Shown: positions 19,070 to 27,157 of the stretch, piece after piece
Numbering within the stretch: the stretch's first letter is position 1
Layout of the letters: each line of letters opens with the position of its first letter
Assembly (NCBI RefSeq): GCF_036067295.1
Contig: NZ_CP107954.1
Span: forward strand, 3,162,001 to 3,226,000
Source of the DNA: Kribbella sp. NBC_00382
Lineage (GTDB): Bacteria; Actinomycetota; Actinomycetes; Propionibacteriales; Kribbellaceae
Length of the DNA stretch: 64,000 bases
Reading direction: 5' to 3'
Notes under the pieces: generated by a model
Seen by the model: the letters and a program-made list of their open reading frames with translations, nothing else
What the model was told of the DNA's origin: nothing
Databases searched by the model: none
Made by a program: the position numbers and the translations under genes

Positions 19070-19233
19070 AGCGTCCCGTGAGCGGTGCAGCTTGACGCTA
19101 TCGGCGCCCAGGCACGCACCTCGCGGCACTTGCCCAGCGCCCACGATGCTCCGCATCGAGGCCACTGCTCAAGCACCACGATGCACGCACCTGGACACCG
19201 CTATCGTTCAAGCTGCACCGCTCACGGGACGCT
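19070..19233. repeat. 164-bp element bounded by perfect 26-bp inverted repeats
   Basis: The left arm at 19070-19095 (agcgtcccgtgagcggtgca + gcttga) is the exact reverse complement of the right arm at 19208-19233. The 112-bp interior has shorter repeats (gcacgcacct twice, ccacgatgc twice, cgctatcg twice) but no open frame. It fills the whole gap between the lipoprotein gene and the efflux gene. It could be a MITE-like insertion, or a long structured RNA/terminator; flanks share ggct on both sides, too short to prove a target duplication. Confidence 0.8.
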
Positions 19234-19236
19234 GGC

Positions 19237-19968
19237 TCAGGGCTGCATCGGCAGGTTCAGTTGGAGGACGGCGAGGGACTGGTCGGCGGGGATGCCCTGC
19301 TGGATGCCGAGGCCGGGCGGTTCGCCTACCGCACAGCGGGTTTCGGCCATGTCCGGGCAGACCGCGTTGAGCAGGCCGCCGCCGGAGATCTGGTAGTTGG
19401 TCGGCAGGGTCGGGTCGATGCCGGCGGTCAGCGGACTGATCGCCGCCGACGCGCGTCCGGTCTCGGACGGCAGGCTCCGGATCGTCGAACCGGACAGCCG
19501 GTAGACCAACCGCAGCTTCGTCGCGGCGACCGTCAACGGCAGATCCCGGGTCGCGGCCAGCTTGGTGGTCTCCATCGCGACCGGCTGGTCGTCGGCGGTG
19601 ATCTTCAAGCTGGTCGCCATCGGCTTGGTCGGGTGCATCATGCCGACCAGCTTCAGGCCCGACTGCGGCAGTCGCAGCCGGATCAGCGCGACCTCGGAGC
19701 GCAGTACGACGTCCTCGGTGATGTCGAAACTGCCATCACCGCGCGGTACTGCGGCCAGGTGGATCCCGGGCGCGGTCAAGCCCGGTCCCTCCGCCGTCGG
19801 TGGCGGTTGGACCGGTGCTGCGCCGCCCCCGTTGGCCAACGGGCCAGGGCTGGGCGCGACCGGCGAACCGGCCTGTTCCTGCGCCGAGCAGGCAACAGTC
19901 GTACTGATCCCCAGAGTCAGTACCACCGCCGCCAGCACAGAGGTCTTCAACGATCTACGTGCGGACAT
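19237..19968 (-). CDS. Putative lipoprotein of unknown function
   Basis: 243 aa from the ATG at 19968 (MSARRSLKTSVLAAVVL). An N-terminal hydrophobic segment ends in a lipobox-like TTVAC-SAQ, followed by a long Pro/Gly-rich linker (SPVAPSPGPLANGGG) and a globular domain (GSFDITEDVVLRSEVALIRL; KPMATSLKITADDQPVAM) ending with a Cys pair near NAVCPDMAETRCA. Expected to be lipid-anchored outside the membrane. I do not recognise the domain. Divergent from the DUF4397-sortase pair, so it might share their surface setting. Confidence 0.75.
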   Translation of the reverse strand: MSARRSLKTSVLAAVVLTLGISTTVACSAQEQAGSPVAPSPGPLANGGGAAPVQPPPTAEGPGLTAPGIHLAAVPRGDGSFDITEDVVLRSEVALIRLRLPQSGLKLVGMMHPTKPMATSLKITADDQPVAMETTKLAATRDLPLTVAATKLRLVYRLSGSTIRSLPSETGRASAAISPLTAGIDPTLPTNYQISGGGLLNAVCPDMAETRCAVGEPPGLGIQQGIPADQSLAVLQLNLPMQP

Positions 19969-20155
19969 GCGACATCGCCCCCAAAGGACCCGGCCACTTC
20001 CTCTGGTGGCCGGATCGACTTCCGCATACGATACGCCCGAATTCGCCTTGCGAGGCAAATACTTATGCATTTGCAAAAGGGGTGGGAAAATGCGGGAACT
20101 CAGCGTGTCCGGGCAATCTCCAACAGTGATATTCGGGCTTGGGAAAATCAGGACG

Positions 20156-21001
20156 ATGTTATCGAGAATGTCAGGTCCGCAATTTCGCCGGCTGATCTCC
20201 GCGGTGCTGGCGGTGACCGTGGTCGGGCTGGGGGCCCTGATCGCGGTACCGGCCCAGGCGGCCGGCAACGGGGTGCTGCACGTGATCCAGGGGTTGCCGG
20301 GACGGACCCTGGACATCGCCGTGGACGGCAAGACGGTCGCCACCGGGGTGAAGGCGACCGAGGTGGTCGGCCCGCTGACGGTTGCGGCCGGCGCGCGCAA
20401 AATCACCGCGAAGGACAACGGCAAGGTGGTGCTCGAGCGGCAGGTCACGGTCGCCGCGGACAGCAACCTCGACGTCGTCATCCACCGCCCGGCCTCGCCG
20501 ACGGCGGCTCCGGTGATCACCACCTACGTCAACAAGCTGACCGCCGTTCCGCGCGACAAGGGTGCGGTCCGGGTCGCTCACACGGCCGCGGTCGGCCCGG
20601 CCGACATCCGGGTGAACGGAAAGGTGCTATTTGCCAACGTCGCGAACGGAGAATCACTCGACGTAGTCGTACCGGCCGGTATTTATTCGGTCGAGATCGT
20701 GCCCGCCGGGTCGACCAAGCCGGTCGTTCTGGGCCCGCTGAAATTGCCGGTCCGGGCCGGCTACCTGACCCGGGTCTTCGCGATCGGCGAACCGACCTCG
20801 AAGACGATGAACGTCGCGGTCGCGACGCTGAAGCTGCCCGGTGCCGGGAGTGAGAAGCCCGGCCTCGTCAACACCGGTACCGGTGGGCAGGCGGCAGCGC
20901 TCGGGCTCACTGAGGAGCACCAGGGTTCAACGCTGCCCCTGCTGATCCTGGTGGGTGCGCTGGCGCTGACGCTGGTGGTCAGAAAGGCGGTACGTCGCTG
21001 A
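20156..21001 (+). CDS. DUF4397 cell-surface protein, probable class F sortase substrate
   Basis: 281 aa. Signal peptide (RRLISAVLAVTVVGLGALIA...AQA), then two DUF4397 repeats (HVIQGLPGRTLDIAVDGKTV; VRVAHTAAVGPADIRVNGKV), and a C-terminal sorting-type signal: LVNTG at about residue 242, a spacer, a hydrophobic helix LPLLILVGALALTLVV and a basic tail RKAVRR. LVNTG fits an LxxTG cleavage site, and a class F sortase gene follows with a 4-bp overlap, which supports wall anchoring. Start uncertain: an in-frame ATG at 20090 has a good AAGGGG site but would give an unusually long signal peptide n-region. Confidence 0.87.
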   Translation: MLSRMSGPQFRRLISAVLAVTVVGLGALIAVPAQAAGNGVLHVIQGLPGRTLDIAVDGKTVATGVKATEVVGPLTVAAGARKITAKDNGKVVLERQVTVAADSNLDVVIHRPASPTAAPVITTYVNKLTAVPRDKGAVRVAHTAAVGPADIRVNGKVLFANVANGESLDVVVPAGIYSVEIVPAGSTKPVVLGPLKLPVRAGYLTRVFAIGEPTSKTMNVAVATLKLPGAGSEKPGLVNTGTGGQAAALGLTEEHQGSTLPLLILVGALALTLVVRKAVRR

Positions 21002-21636
21002 GGCGGCTCCTACTCGGTCTGCTGTTCACCTGCCTGGCCCTGGAGGGGTGCGCCGCGCAGGTGAACGAAGCAGTCCCGAGTCCTGGTACGGCGGACGGCG
21101 GTACTCCGGCTGTGGGGCAGCCGGAGCCGTCGTCAGCCGTGCTACCCGGGCGGGTCGGTACGCCGGCGCCCAGCCAGCGGGTGCGGTTCGTACCGACCGA
21201 GATCGTGATGCCCGGTGGGGCCGAGGCGACCGTGTTGCCGGCCTCGACGGTCGGGGGGCAACTCGTAGTACCGGAGCATGTCCAGCGGGTCGGCTGGTGG
21301 GACGGGGGAGCCGAGGCCGGTGATCCGTTCGGGTCGGTGGTGATCGCGGGGCACATCGACTCCGCCAAGGAGGGGATCGGCTTCTTCGTGCGGCTCGAGC
21401 GGGTCAAGACGGGCGAGACCGTCGTACTGCGCGGCGACGGGCACAGCGCGTCGTACCGGGTGGACTCGGTGACCTCGGTGCCGAAGGATGCGCTGGCGAC
21501 CAAGAGTGGCGCGTTCGACCAGACAGGTGATCATCGGCTGGTGCTCATCACGTGCACGGGTGCGTACGACCGTGGGCGTGGTGGCTACGAGAAGAACCTG
21601 GTGGTCAGCGCGACGCCGCTGGGGCTGGCTAAGTAG
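20998..21636 (+). CDS. Class F sortase with lipoprotein-type signal, apparent CTG start
   Basis: The catalytic core is clear: His in VVIAGHIDSAKEGIGFF, Cys in RLVLITCTGAYDRG and Arg in RGGYEKNLVV, as in class F sortases, which cut a sorting motif and join the protein to an amino acceptor in the wall. Read from the first ATG/GTG (21061) the protein has no membrane targeting. The frame upstream of that GTG encodes RRLLLGLLFTCLALEGCAAQ, a signal with lipobox LEGC, and the only usable start is a CTG at 20998 that overlaps the upstream TGA (CTGA) and has AAAGGCGG 7 bp before it. I therefore annotate a CTG start. Partner: the DUF4397 protein just upstream. Confidence 0.85.
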   Translation: MRRLLLGLLFTCLALEGCAAQVNEAVPSPGTADGGTPAVGQPEPSSAVLPGRVGTPAPSQRVRFVPTEIVMPGGAEATVLPASTVGGQLVVPEHVQRVGWWDGGAEAGDPFGSVVIAGHIDSAKEGIGFFVRLERVKTGETVVLRGDGHSASYRVDSVTSVPKDALATKSGAFDQTGDHRLVLITCTGAYDRGRGGYEKNLVVSATPLGLAK

Positions 21637-21706
21637 GTCTAGGTCTACCCCTGATGTGGTGGTCGCTCCCTGGCTGAGGTCGTGCGGACCGACAAGAGTT
21701 GGCGGC

Positions 21707-23074
21707 ATGAAGCTCAAACCGCTGGCTGTTGTCGGGATCGTTGCTGGGCTGGCCGCTTTGCCCTTGTCTGCGCCGTTGGCCGCGAGTGCGGCGACCTCGC
21801 TCGACGGCGTCTGGCAGATGGACGGCTACAGCACGATCGTTGCCATCGACAACGGTAAGGCCAACCTCTACTCAACTACGTCGATCAGCTGTACGCCGGC
21901 GGGCGAGTACACGCAGAACGGCGACCGCTTCACCGCCGAGGAGCAGCAGGCCTTCACCGTGCGTGGCCGTCGCGACCGCGCGGTCATGCACGTCGAGGGC
22001 AATGTCGGCGACAAACACCTGCGCAGGTTGGCGAAACTGCCCAAGCTCTGCACGGTGCCCGGCGCGACAGGTCCGCTGGCCGTCTTCGACCAGTTCTGGA
22101 CGACGTACGCCGAGAACTACCCCTTCTTCCGCGCCAAGGGCATCGACTGGAACAAGGTCCGCGCCACCTACCGCCCACTCGTCACGCCGGACATGTCGGA
22201 CGATGCGTTGTTCGCCTTGCTGAGCAAGATGATCAAGCCGCTGGGCGACGCGCACACCGCGATCCGTACTCCCGACGGCAAGCTGTTCGCCGGCGTCCGG
22301 CCGGGGACGACCCTGCCGACGGAGGAGCTCGAGGCGAAGCTGCGGCCGTACATCGAGTCGACCGCGTTGAAGGGCGTGCAGTTCACGTCGTACGCGAACG
22401 ACCGGATCGGGTACGCCGATCTGCCCGGCCGGATCGGCTACCTCAGGATCATCGCGTTCCTCGGCTACGGCAACGTGCCCGACTATAACGCCGAGCGGGC
22501 CACCTTGAACGCGACGCTGGACCAGATCCTCACCAAGCAACGCACCAGCGGCCCGGCCAAGCTGCGCGGGCTGATCGTCGACCTGCGGATCAACGGCGGT
22601 GGCTCCGACCAGCTCGCCCTCGACCTGGCGTCGCGACTGACCAGCAAGCCGTTCTTCGCGTACGCCAAGCGCGCCCGCAACAACCCGACCGACGCGAGCG
22701 CCTTCACCGCCCCGCAGCCGCTGTTCGTCCAGCCGTCGGAGCGGACGAAGTACACGGGACCGATCGCGATGCTGACCGGTGGCTCGCAGATGAGCGCCGG
22801 CGAGACCTTCACCCAGGCGATGATCAACCGCGTGCCGCGACCGATCAGGATCGGCGAGAACACGCAGGGCGTCTTCTCCGACACCCTGCAACGCACCCTG
22901 CCCAACGGCTGGGAGTACATCCTCCCCAACGAGGAGTTCCGCACCCGTGACTGGAAGACCTTCGACGGTCCCGGCATCCCGCCGGACATCCACACGCCGG
23001 TCTTCACGGCCGCCGAAATCAACGGTCAGCGCGACAGCGCCTTCGCCACAGCCCTGAAGGTCCTGGTCAGGTAG
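21707..23074 (+). CDS. Secreted S41-family (C-terminal processing type) peptidase
   Basis: 455 aa. Signal peptide MKLKPLAVVGIVAGLAALPL...ASA, a β-rich N-terminal domain, a helical region with LGDAHTAIRTPDG, and the S41 core: GRIGYLRIIAFLGYGN, LRGLIVDLRINGGGSDQLAL and the nucleophile region MLTGGSQMSAGETF. This resembles tricorn-like/CtpA-type serine peptidases with Ser-Lys chemistry, lacking a recognisable PDZ. Acts outside the membrane on unknown proteins. Its position after the sortase may be chance; a 70-bp gap with no terminator separates them. Confidence 0.88.
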   Translation: MKLKPLAVVGIVAGLAALPLSAPLAASAATSLDGVWQMDGYSTIVAIDNGKANLYSTTSISCTPAGEYTQNGDRFTAEEQQAFTVRGRRDRAVMHVEGNVGDKHLRRLAKLPKLCTVPGATGPLAVFDQFWTTYAENYPFFRAKGIDWNKVRATYRPLVTPDMSDDALFALLSKMIKPLGDAHTAIRTPDGKLFAGVRPGTTLPTEELEAKLRPYIESTALKGVQFTSYANDRIGYADLPGRIGYLRIIAFLGYGNVPDYNAERATLNATLDQILTKQRTSGPAKLRGLIVDLRINGGGSDQLALDLASRLTSKPFFAYAKRARNNPTDASAFTAPQPLFVQPSERTKYTGPIAMLTGGSQMSAGETFTQAMINRVPRPIRIGENTQGVFSDTLQRTLPNGWEYILPNEEFRTRDWKTFDGPGIPPDIHTPVFTAAEINGQRDSAFATALKVLVR

Positions 23075-23111
23075 CTCACCGAGGGCCGCCCGGATCCGAC
23101 CCTGATCTACA

Positions 23112-23148
23112 CTCCAAGCCGTTCCCATCGCTCGGGAACGGCTTGGAG
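23112..23148 (+). promoter_or_regulatory. Strong hairpin that also covers a Shine-Dalgarno site
   Basis: A perfect 15-bp stem (ctccaagccgttccc / gggaacggcttggag, 7-nt loop) lies 37 bp after the S41 peptidase stop and could be its terminator. The last bases of the 3' arm, GGAG at 23145-23148, are the only ribosome-binding site for a 28-codon ORF whose ATG is at 23159. So the hairpin would either end transcription or block translation of the small ORF. Confidence 0.65.
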
Positions 23149-23158
23149 AATCACTGTC

Positions 23159-23245
23159 ATGACCACCCCGCCCCGGTTCGCCCGGCCGATCCTCACCACC
23201 GTCCTCGCCCTGACGACGCTGGCGCTGACCCTTCTGCTCTCGTAG
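23159..23245 (+). CDS. 28-residue predicted single-span membrane peptide
   Basis: ATG at 23159 to TAG at 23243: a basic/Pro-rich head (MTTPPRFARP) and a continuous hydrophobic segment (ILTTVLALTTLALTLLLS). GGAG lies 10 bp upstream but inside the preceding hairpin stem. It sits 24 bp before the YciO-like gene. It might be a genuine small membrane peptide or a leader ORF; no homologue known to me. Confidence 0.35.
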   Translation: MTTPPRFARPILTTVLALTTLALTLLLS

Positions 23246-23269
23246 GGGATGTACCGCTAGGGTCGGCAC

Positions 23270-23890
23270 ATGGCGAGGTATTTCGATGTGCACCCGGAGA
23301 ATCCGCAGAAGCGATCGATCGGGCAGGTCGTCGACCTGATCCGCAACGACGGGTTGATCGCCTATCCGACGGACTCCTGCTTCGCGCTCGGCTGTCAGCT
23401 CGGCAACAAGGACGGCCTCGACCGGATCCGGTCCATCCGGCACCTGGACGATCGGCACCACTTCACCCTGGTCTGCCAGGACTTCGCCCAGCTCGGCCAG
23501 TTCGTGCACATCAGCAACGCGGTCTTCCGCTCGATCAAGGCGGCGACCCCGGGCAGCTACACCTTCATCCTGCCGGCCACCAAAGAGGTCCCGCGCCGGC
23601 TGCTGCACCCGAAGAAGAAAACAGTCGGTGTCCGGATCCCCGACCACGTCGTGACGCAGGCGCTGCTCGAGGAGCTCGGCGAGCCGCTCCTGTCGAGCAC
23701 GCTGCTGCTGCCCGACCAGGAGGAGCCGATGACGCAGGGCTGGGAGATCAAGGAACTGCTCGATCACCAGATCGACGCCGTCATCGACTCCGGCGAATGC
23801 GGCACCGAGCCCACCACGGTGATCGATTTCTCCGAGGACGCCCCCGAGGTCGTCCGGGTCGGCGCGGGAGATCCAGCCCCGTTCGAATAG
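23270..23890 (+). CDS. YciO/Sua5-family (threonylcarbamoyl-AMP synthase-like) protein
   Basis: 206 aa, single YrdC-fold domain: IRNDGLIAYPTDSCFALGCQ, IRSIRHLDDRHHFTLVCQDF, GSYTFILPATKEVPRRLLHP (the nucleotide/RNA-binding basic loop with KKKT) and VGVRIPDH. The length and the N-terminal YFDVHPENPQKRSI place it with YciO rather than TsaC/Sua5, which make threonylcarbamoyl-AMP for tRNA t6A. YciO is likely related in chemistry but its cellular role is less certain. Cytoplasmic. Start ATG at 23270. Confidence 0.9.
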   Translation: MARYFDVHPENPQKRSIGQVVDLIRNDGLIAYPTDSCFALGCQLGNKDGLDRIRSIRHLDDRHHFTLVCQDFAQLGQFVHISNAVFRSIKAATPGSYTFILPATKEVPRRLLHPKKKTVGVRIPDHVVTQALLEELGEPLLSSTLLLPDQEEPMTQGWEIKELLDHQIDAVIDSGECGTEPTTVIDFSEDAPEVVRVGAGDPAPFE

Positions 23891-24210
23891 CACCCGCCGA
23901 CTCGGCCTGGCCAGCCGGTTCTGGGCGACTTTGTGCACGGCATGAGCAGATCCGCCGCCGGGAGATGCTCAGGTGGTGCACAAGGTGTCCCCGGCCACTG
24001 GCTTGAGGGGGTCGGTGAGGGGCGGCGGGTGTTCTTGGGGTCGGCTGGCGGGTTTTGGTGCCGATGGCGTGATGCTTCAGGGCAGGCGTACGAAAACCTG
24101 CGATCCACAGTCGCCAGCTGGTGACCTCTTGCGGTGCGGAAAATTGTGTCTGAAAGTGGCCAGTAGAGGTTACTGATTCACGGACTCGACCGCCCCGAAT
24201 GGAGACCACC
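23891..24210. other. Intergenic region with one hairpin
   Basis: No open frame worth calling. Between 23931 and 23983 an imperfect inverted repeat (ttgtgcac...tgagca / tgctca...gtgcacaa, four unpaired bases in the middle) could end the YciO-like transcript. The remaining ~200 bases upstream of the endopeptidase gene presumably hold its promoter; I looked for a c-di-AMP riboswitch here and do not see its conserved blocks. Confidence 0.5.
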
Positions 24211-25182
24211 GTGCCCTCGCTCAAGAGAAGTGGCCTTGCGCTGCTCGCCGCGATCCTGCTGATCGGCATGATCCCGGGTAGCGCCCAGGCGTACGCGAAC
24301 GCGTTCTTCCCGACCCAGAGCCTCAACAACCGCGGTGCCGACGTACTGGCGATCCAGTACCTGCTGCAGCACAACGGGCAGTCATCGCCCGCTGATGGCG
24401 TCTTCGGCGCGTCGACGGTGACTGCGGCAAAGGCGTTTCAGACCGCCAAGGGCCTCGGCTCCGATGGCATCGTCGGGCCGATGACCTGGGGTGCGCTGGT
24501 GCCCACGATCCGGTCCGGTGACAACAACGCCGCGGTGAAGGCGCTGCAGGTGGAGCTGAACGCCAAGCGTCGGCTCAGCCTGCCGGTCGACGGAGTCTTC
24601 AGTACCGCCGTACGCGATGCCGTCGTCGCCTTCCAGTCGCACGCGGGGATCGGCGCGGACGGCATCGTCGGCCCGATCACCTGGCGCAACCTCGCCTGGC
24701 ACTACGACTACCCCGACTTCACCGCCAACCTCTGCGACCAGGACCCCGACGGCAACGGCACCGCCGCCAACTGGGCTGCCGCTGCAGCTGTGGCTCAGCT
24801 AGAGGCAGCCACCCGCTCCTTCGCGAGCACCAACCAGGGCAAGGTCGGCTACGGCGACGCCGGGTTCGAGCACGGCGGCGACATCCCGGGCCACGCCAGC
24901 CACGACAACGGTATGGACATCGACATCTGGCCGATCCGCACCGACAACGCGCAGTGCACCGCCGGACGGATCACCTGGGAGTCTGCGACGTACGACCGTG
25001 CAGCGACCCGCCAACTCGTGCAAGCGGTCCGGGCAGCCGCTCCCGGGCACGTCAAGTTCATCTGGTTCAACGACCCGACCCTGATCAGCGAAGGCCTGAC
25101 CGCCAACTGGCCGGCCCACGACAACCACCTCCACATCCGGTACTGCGAGAAGGTCCACCCCAACTCGACATATGTCTGCTGA
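24211..25182 (+). CDS. Secreted MepA-type (penicillin-insensitive) murein endopeptidase with peptidoglycan-binding repeats
   Basis: 323 aa from the GTG at 24211 (GGAGA 5 bp upstream); an ATG 12 bp earlier overlaps that site. Signal peptide KRSGLALLAAILLIGMIPGS-AQA, then two PG_binding_1 repeats (NNRGADVLAIQYLLQHNG, DGVFGASTVTAAKAFQ; DNNAAVKALQVELNAK, DGVFSTAVRDAVVAFQ), then a zinc peptidase domain with the M74 pattern HGGDIPGHASHDNGMDIDIW and HDNHLHIRYC. It would cut cross-links in wall peptidoglycan. The fusion to binding repeats is common in actinobacteria. Confidence 0.9.
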   Translation: MPSLKRSGLALLAAILLIGMIPGSAQAYANAFFPTQSLNNRGADVLAIQYLLQHNGQSSPADGVFGASTVTAAKAFQTAKGLGSDGIVGPMTWGALVPTIRSGDNNAAVKALQVELNAKRRLSLPVDGVFSTAVRDAVVAFQSHAGIGADGIVGPITWRNLAWHYDYPDFTANLCDQDPDGNGTAANWAAAAAVAQLEAATRSFASTNQGKVGYGDAGFEHGGDIPGHASHDNGMDIDIWPIRTDNAQCTAGRITWESATYDRAATRQLVQAVRAAAPGHVKFIWFNDPTLISEGLTANWPAHDNHLHIRYCEKVHPNSTYVC

Positions 25183-25194
25183 CAAACTGAGGTA

Positions 25195-25839
25195 GTGACA
25201 ACACTCGACCTGACCCCAGACGAACTGCTCACCACCACCCGTACCGTCCGCAAGCGGCTCGACCTCGAGCGGCCGGTGCCGATGGAGCTGATCCGCGAGT
25301 GCATCGAGATCGCGCTCCAGGCGCCGTCCGGGAGCAACCGGCAGACGTGGCACTGGCTGGTGATCACCGATGCGGAGAAGCGGGCAGCGATCGGGGAGTA
25401 CTACCGGCGGTCCGTCGAGTCGTACCTGGAGTCCCCGGGTGCGGCCGGCCGCCTGCATGCCGACGACCCGGACAGGGCGCCGGTGCAGCAACGAGTCGGG
25501 TCGAGTGTCGCTTACCTGGGCGAGAAGATGGGCCAGGTGCCGGTCCTGGTCATCCCCTGCCTGCAGGTGAAGTCACTGGGCGCGGGCAACCAGGCCGGCA
25601 TCTGGGGCTCGATCCTGCCGGCCGCCTGGCAGTACTGCCTCGCCGCCCGCGCACGCGGCCTCGGCACTGCGTGGACCACGCTGCACATGACCTATGAGCA
25701 GGAGATCTCCGAGCTGCTCGGACTGCCGGAGGACATCCGGCAGTCCGTGCTCCTCCCGACTGCCTACTACACCGGCGACACCTTCAAGCCGGCCGCGCGC
25801 CAGCCTGTCGAGGAAGTACTGCACCTCAACGGCTGGTGA
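25195..25839 (+). CDS. Nitroreductase-family FMN-dependent oxidoreductase
   Basis: 214 aa. TTRTVRKRLDLERPVPMEL and EIALQAPSGSNRQTWHWLVI form the FMN-phosphate site; GSILPAAWQYCLAARARGLG and GLPEDIRQSVLLPTAYYTG are the usual C-terminal blocks. Such enzymes reduce nitro, quinone or enone substrates with NAD(P)H; the physiological substrate cannot be told. GTG start 12 bp after the endopeptidase stop with GAGG close by, so probably co-transcribed though functionally unrelated. Confidence 0.9.
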   Translation: MTTLDLTPDELLTTTRTVRKRLDLERPVPMELIRECIEIALQAPSGSNRQTWHWLVITDAEKRAAIGEYYRRSVESYLESPGAAGRLHADDPDRAPVQQRVGSSVAYLGEKMGQVPVLVIPCLQVKSLGAGNQAGIWGSILPAAWQYCLAARARGLGTAWTTLHMTYEQEISELLGLPEDIRQSVLLPTAYYTGDTFKPAARQPVEEVLHLNGW

Positions 25840-25931
25840 GTCACCGGACCTCCAGCTCGGACAGCTGCATGCGGGTCACCGGTTGCCTAACAGGTAAAAC
25901 TCTTTTAGGTTGTTAGGAGAGGTGATTCCTG

Positions 25932-26474
25932 ATGGCTTACCAGCCAGAACTGATCGGCGGCCACGTAGCCCTGGACCTGCTCAACACCATCTCCTGGCGG
26001 CTGGACCCCACTCGCACCATCGACCGGATGGCTACGCCCGAGGCGCTGGATATCTGGTGTTCAGCAGTCGGTTTGACTGCATCACTGGGTGTTTTAGAAC
26101 GGGTTGGCGCGGTGCGTGAGGTGGTCTACCGCGCCGTTCTGCCCATCGCGCGCGGGTTGGAGCCGGCGGACCTGGAGGAACTGCAGCAGTTGCTGGTGGG
26201 GGCTCTGGGGCGGGCGACGCCGCGCGGGGTGCGGCCGTTGGATTGGCTGGGGGCCGACTTGGCGGATGAGTTGGTGCTGGCGGCTGGGCGGTTGATGGAG
26301 CGGGAGGACTTGGGGCGGTTGCGGGAGTGCCAGGACTCGGGGTGTGGGTGGCTGTTCCTGGATCGGAGCAAGAACGGGTCTCGACGGTGGTGCAGCTCGG
26401 GGGATTGCGGGAACCGCGCCAGGGCCAAGCGGCATTACGAGCGGCTTCACCCGGGTACTGGGAGGCCGTCATGA
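25932..26474 (+). CDS. CGNR zinc-finger / ABATE-domain putative transcriptional regulator
   Basis: 180 aa. The N-terminal stress-sensing ABATE-type domain starts LIGGHVALDLLNTISWRLDP, and the C-terminal zinc finger reads CQDSGCGWLFLDRSKNGSRR...CGNRARAKRHYER, the CGNR motif that names the family. Thought to bind DNA. It overlaps the AzlC gene by 4 bp (ATGA) and so probably controls branched-chain amino-acid export or responds to the same signal. A TTAGG-containing direct repeat (ttttaggttgttagg) lies just upstream of the start. Confidence 0.9.
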   Translation: MAYQPELIGGHVALDLLNTISWRLDPTRTIDRMATPEALDIWCSAVGLTASLGVLERVGAVREVVYRAVLPIARGLEPADLEELQQLLVGALGRATPRGVRPLDWLGADLADELVLAAGRLMEREDLGRLRECQDSGCGWLFLDRSKNGSRRWCSSGDCGNRARAKRHYERLHPGTGRPS

Positions 26475-27157
26475 AGAGCCTGACGCGACGGCGGGAGTTC
26501 TTCGCGGGGATGCGGTTGGGCGTGGGGCCGGGCGCGGCTGCCTTTGTGCTGGCGTTGAGTTTTGGGGCGGAGGCGACTGCGCGCGGGTGGGGGTTCGGGC
26601 TGCCGGTGCTGTTCTCGATGTTCGCGTTCTCGGGGTCGGCTCAGTTCACGTTGCTCACCACGTTGGCCGGTGGGTCGGCAGTAGCGGCCGTCATCTCGGC
26701 CGTGCTGATCAACGCGCGGTACCTGGTGATGAGCGTCGCGCTGAACGACAGCCTGGAAGGCGGCCGGATCAGTCGGGCGATCCAGGCGCAGGCCCTCTGC
26801 GACGCTTCGTTCGTGGTTGCCCACGGCAACGACGGCAGGTACGACGTCGTCCGGCTGATCGGCGCGAGTGTGCCGCAATGGCTGCTCTGGAGCTCCGGTA
26901 CGGCGGTCGGCGCGCTCACCTCGCCGTCACCCGACCTGATGCACCAGCTCGGTCTCGACGTCGCCTTCCCGGCGTTCTTCCTCATCCTCGCTCTCGACGA
27001 ACTGCGCCGCTCGAAGCGCGCCCTCACAGCAGCCCTCCTCGGCGCCACGATCGCCGCGGGACTGCTCTTCGTCACCACCCCGAGCTACGCCCTGCTCGGC
27101 GCGATCGCGGCAGCGCTGCTCGGCGTACTGCCGCAGAAGGAAGGCGATCTCGCATGA
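26471..27157 (+). CDS. azlC: AzlC-type branched-chain amino-acid exporter, large subunit
   Basis: 228 aa with seven or eight hydrophobic segments. FFAGMRLGVGPGAAAFVLAL, FSMFAFSGSAQFTLLTTLAG and AVLINARYLVMSVAL are typical of AzlC, which together with the small AzlD subunit exports branched-chain amino acids across the cytoplasmic membrane. Start by 4-bp overlap with the CGNR regulator; ends with a 4-bp overlap into azlD. Regulation by the upstream regulator is inferred from the operon. Confidence 0.93.
   Translation: MKSLTRRREFFAGMRLGVGPGAAAFVLALSFGAEATARGWGFGLPVLFSMFAFSGSAQFTLLTTLAGGSAVAAVISAVLINARYLVMSVALNDSLEGGRISRAIQAQALCDASFVVAHGNDGRYDVVRLIGASVPQWLLWSSGTAVGALTSPSPDLMHQLGLDVAFPAFFLILALDELRRSKRALTAALLGATIAAGLLFVTTPSYALLGAIAAALLGVLPQKEGDLA

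Noticed and set aside
18337-19179. A 280-codon minus-strand frame overlapping the efflux gene and part of the inverted repeat
   Set aside because: Out of frame with the clear MFS transporter and Arg/Ala-rich; a shadow frame.
24000-24210. A c-di-AMP (ydaO-type) riboswitch upstream of the MepA-type endopeptidase
   Set aside because: Such riboswitches often precede actinobacterial wall hydrolases, but the conserved GGGGGAGCC-like and GGGGTGAAT-like blocks are not present.
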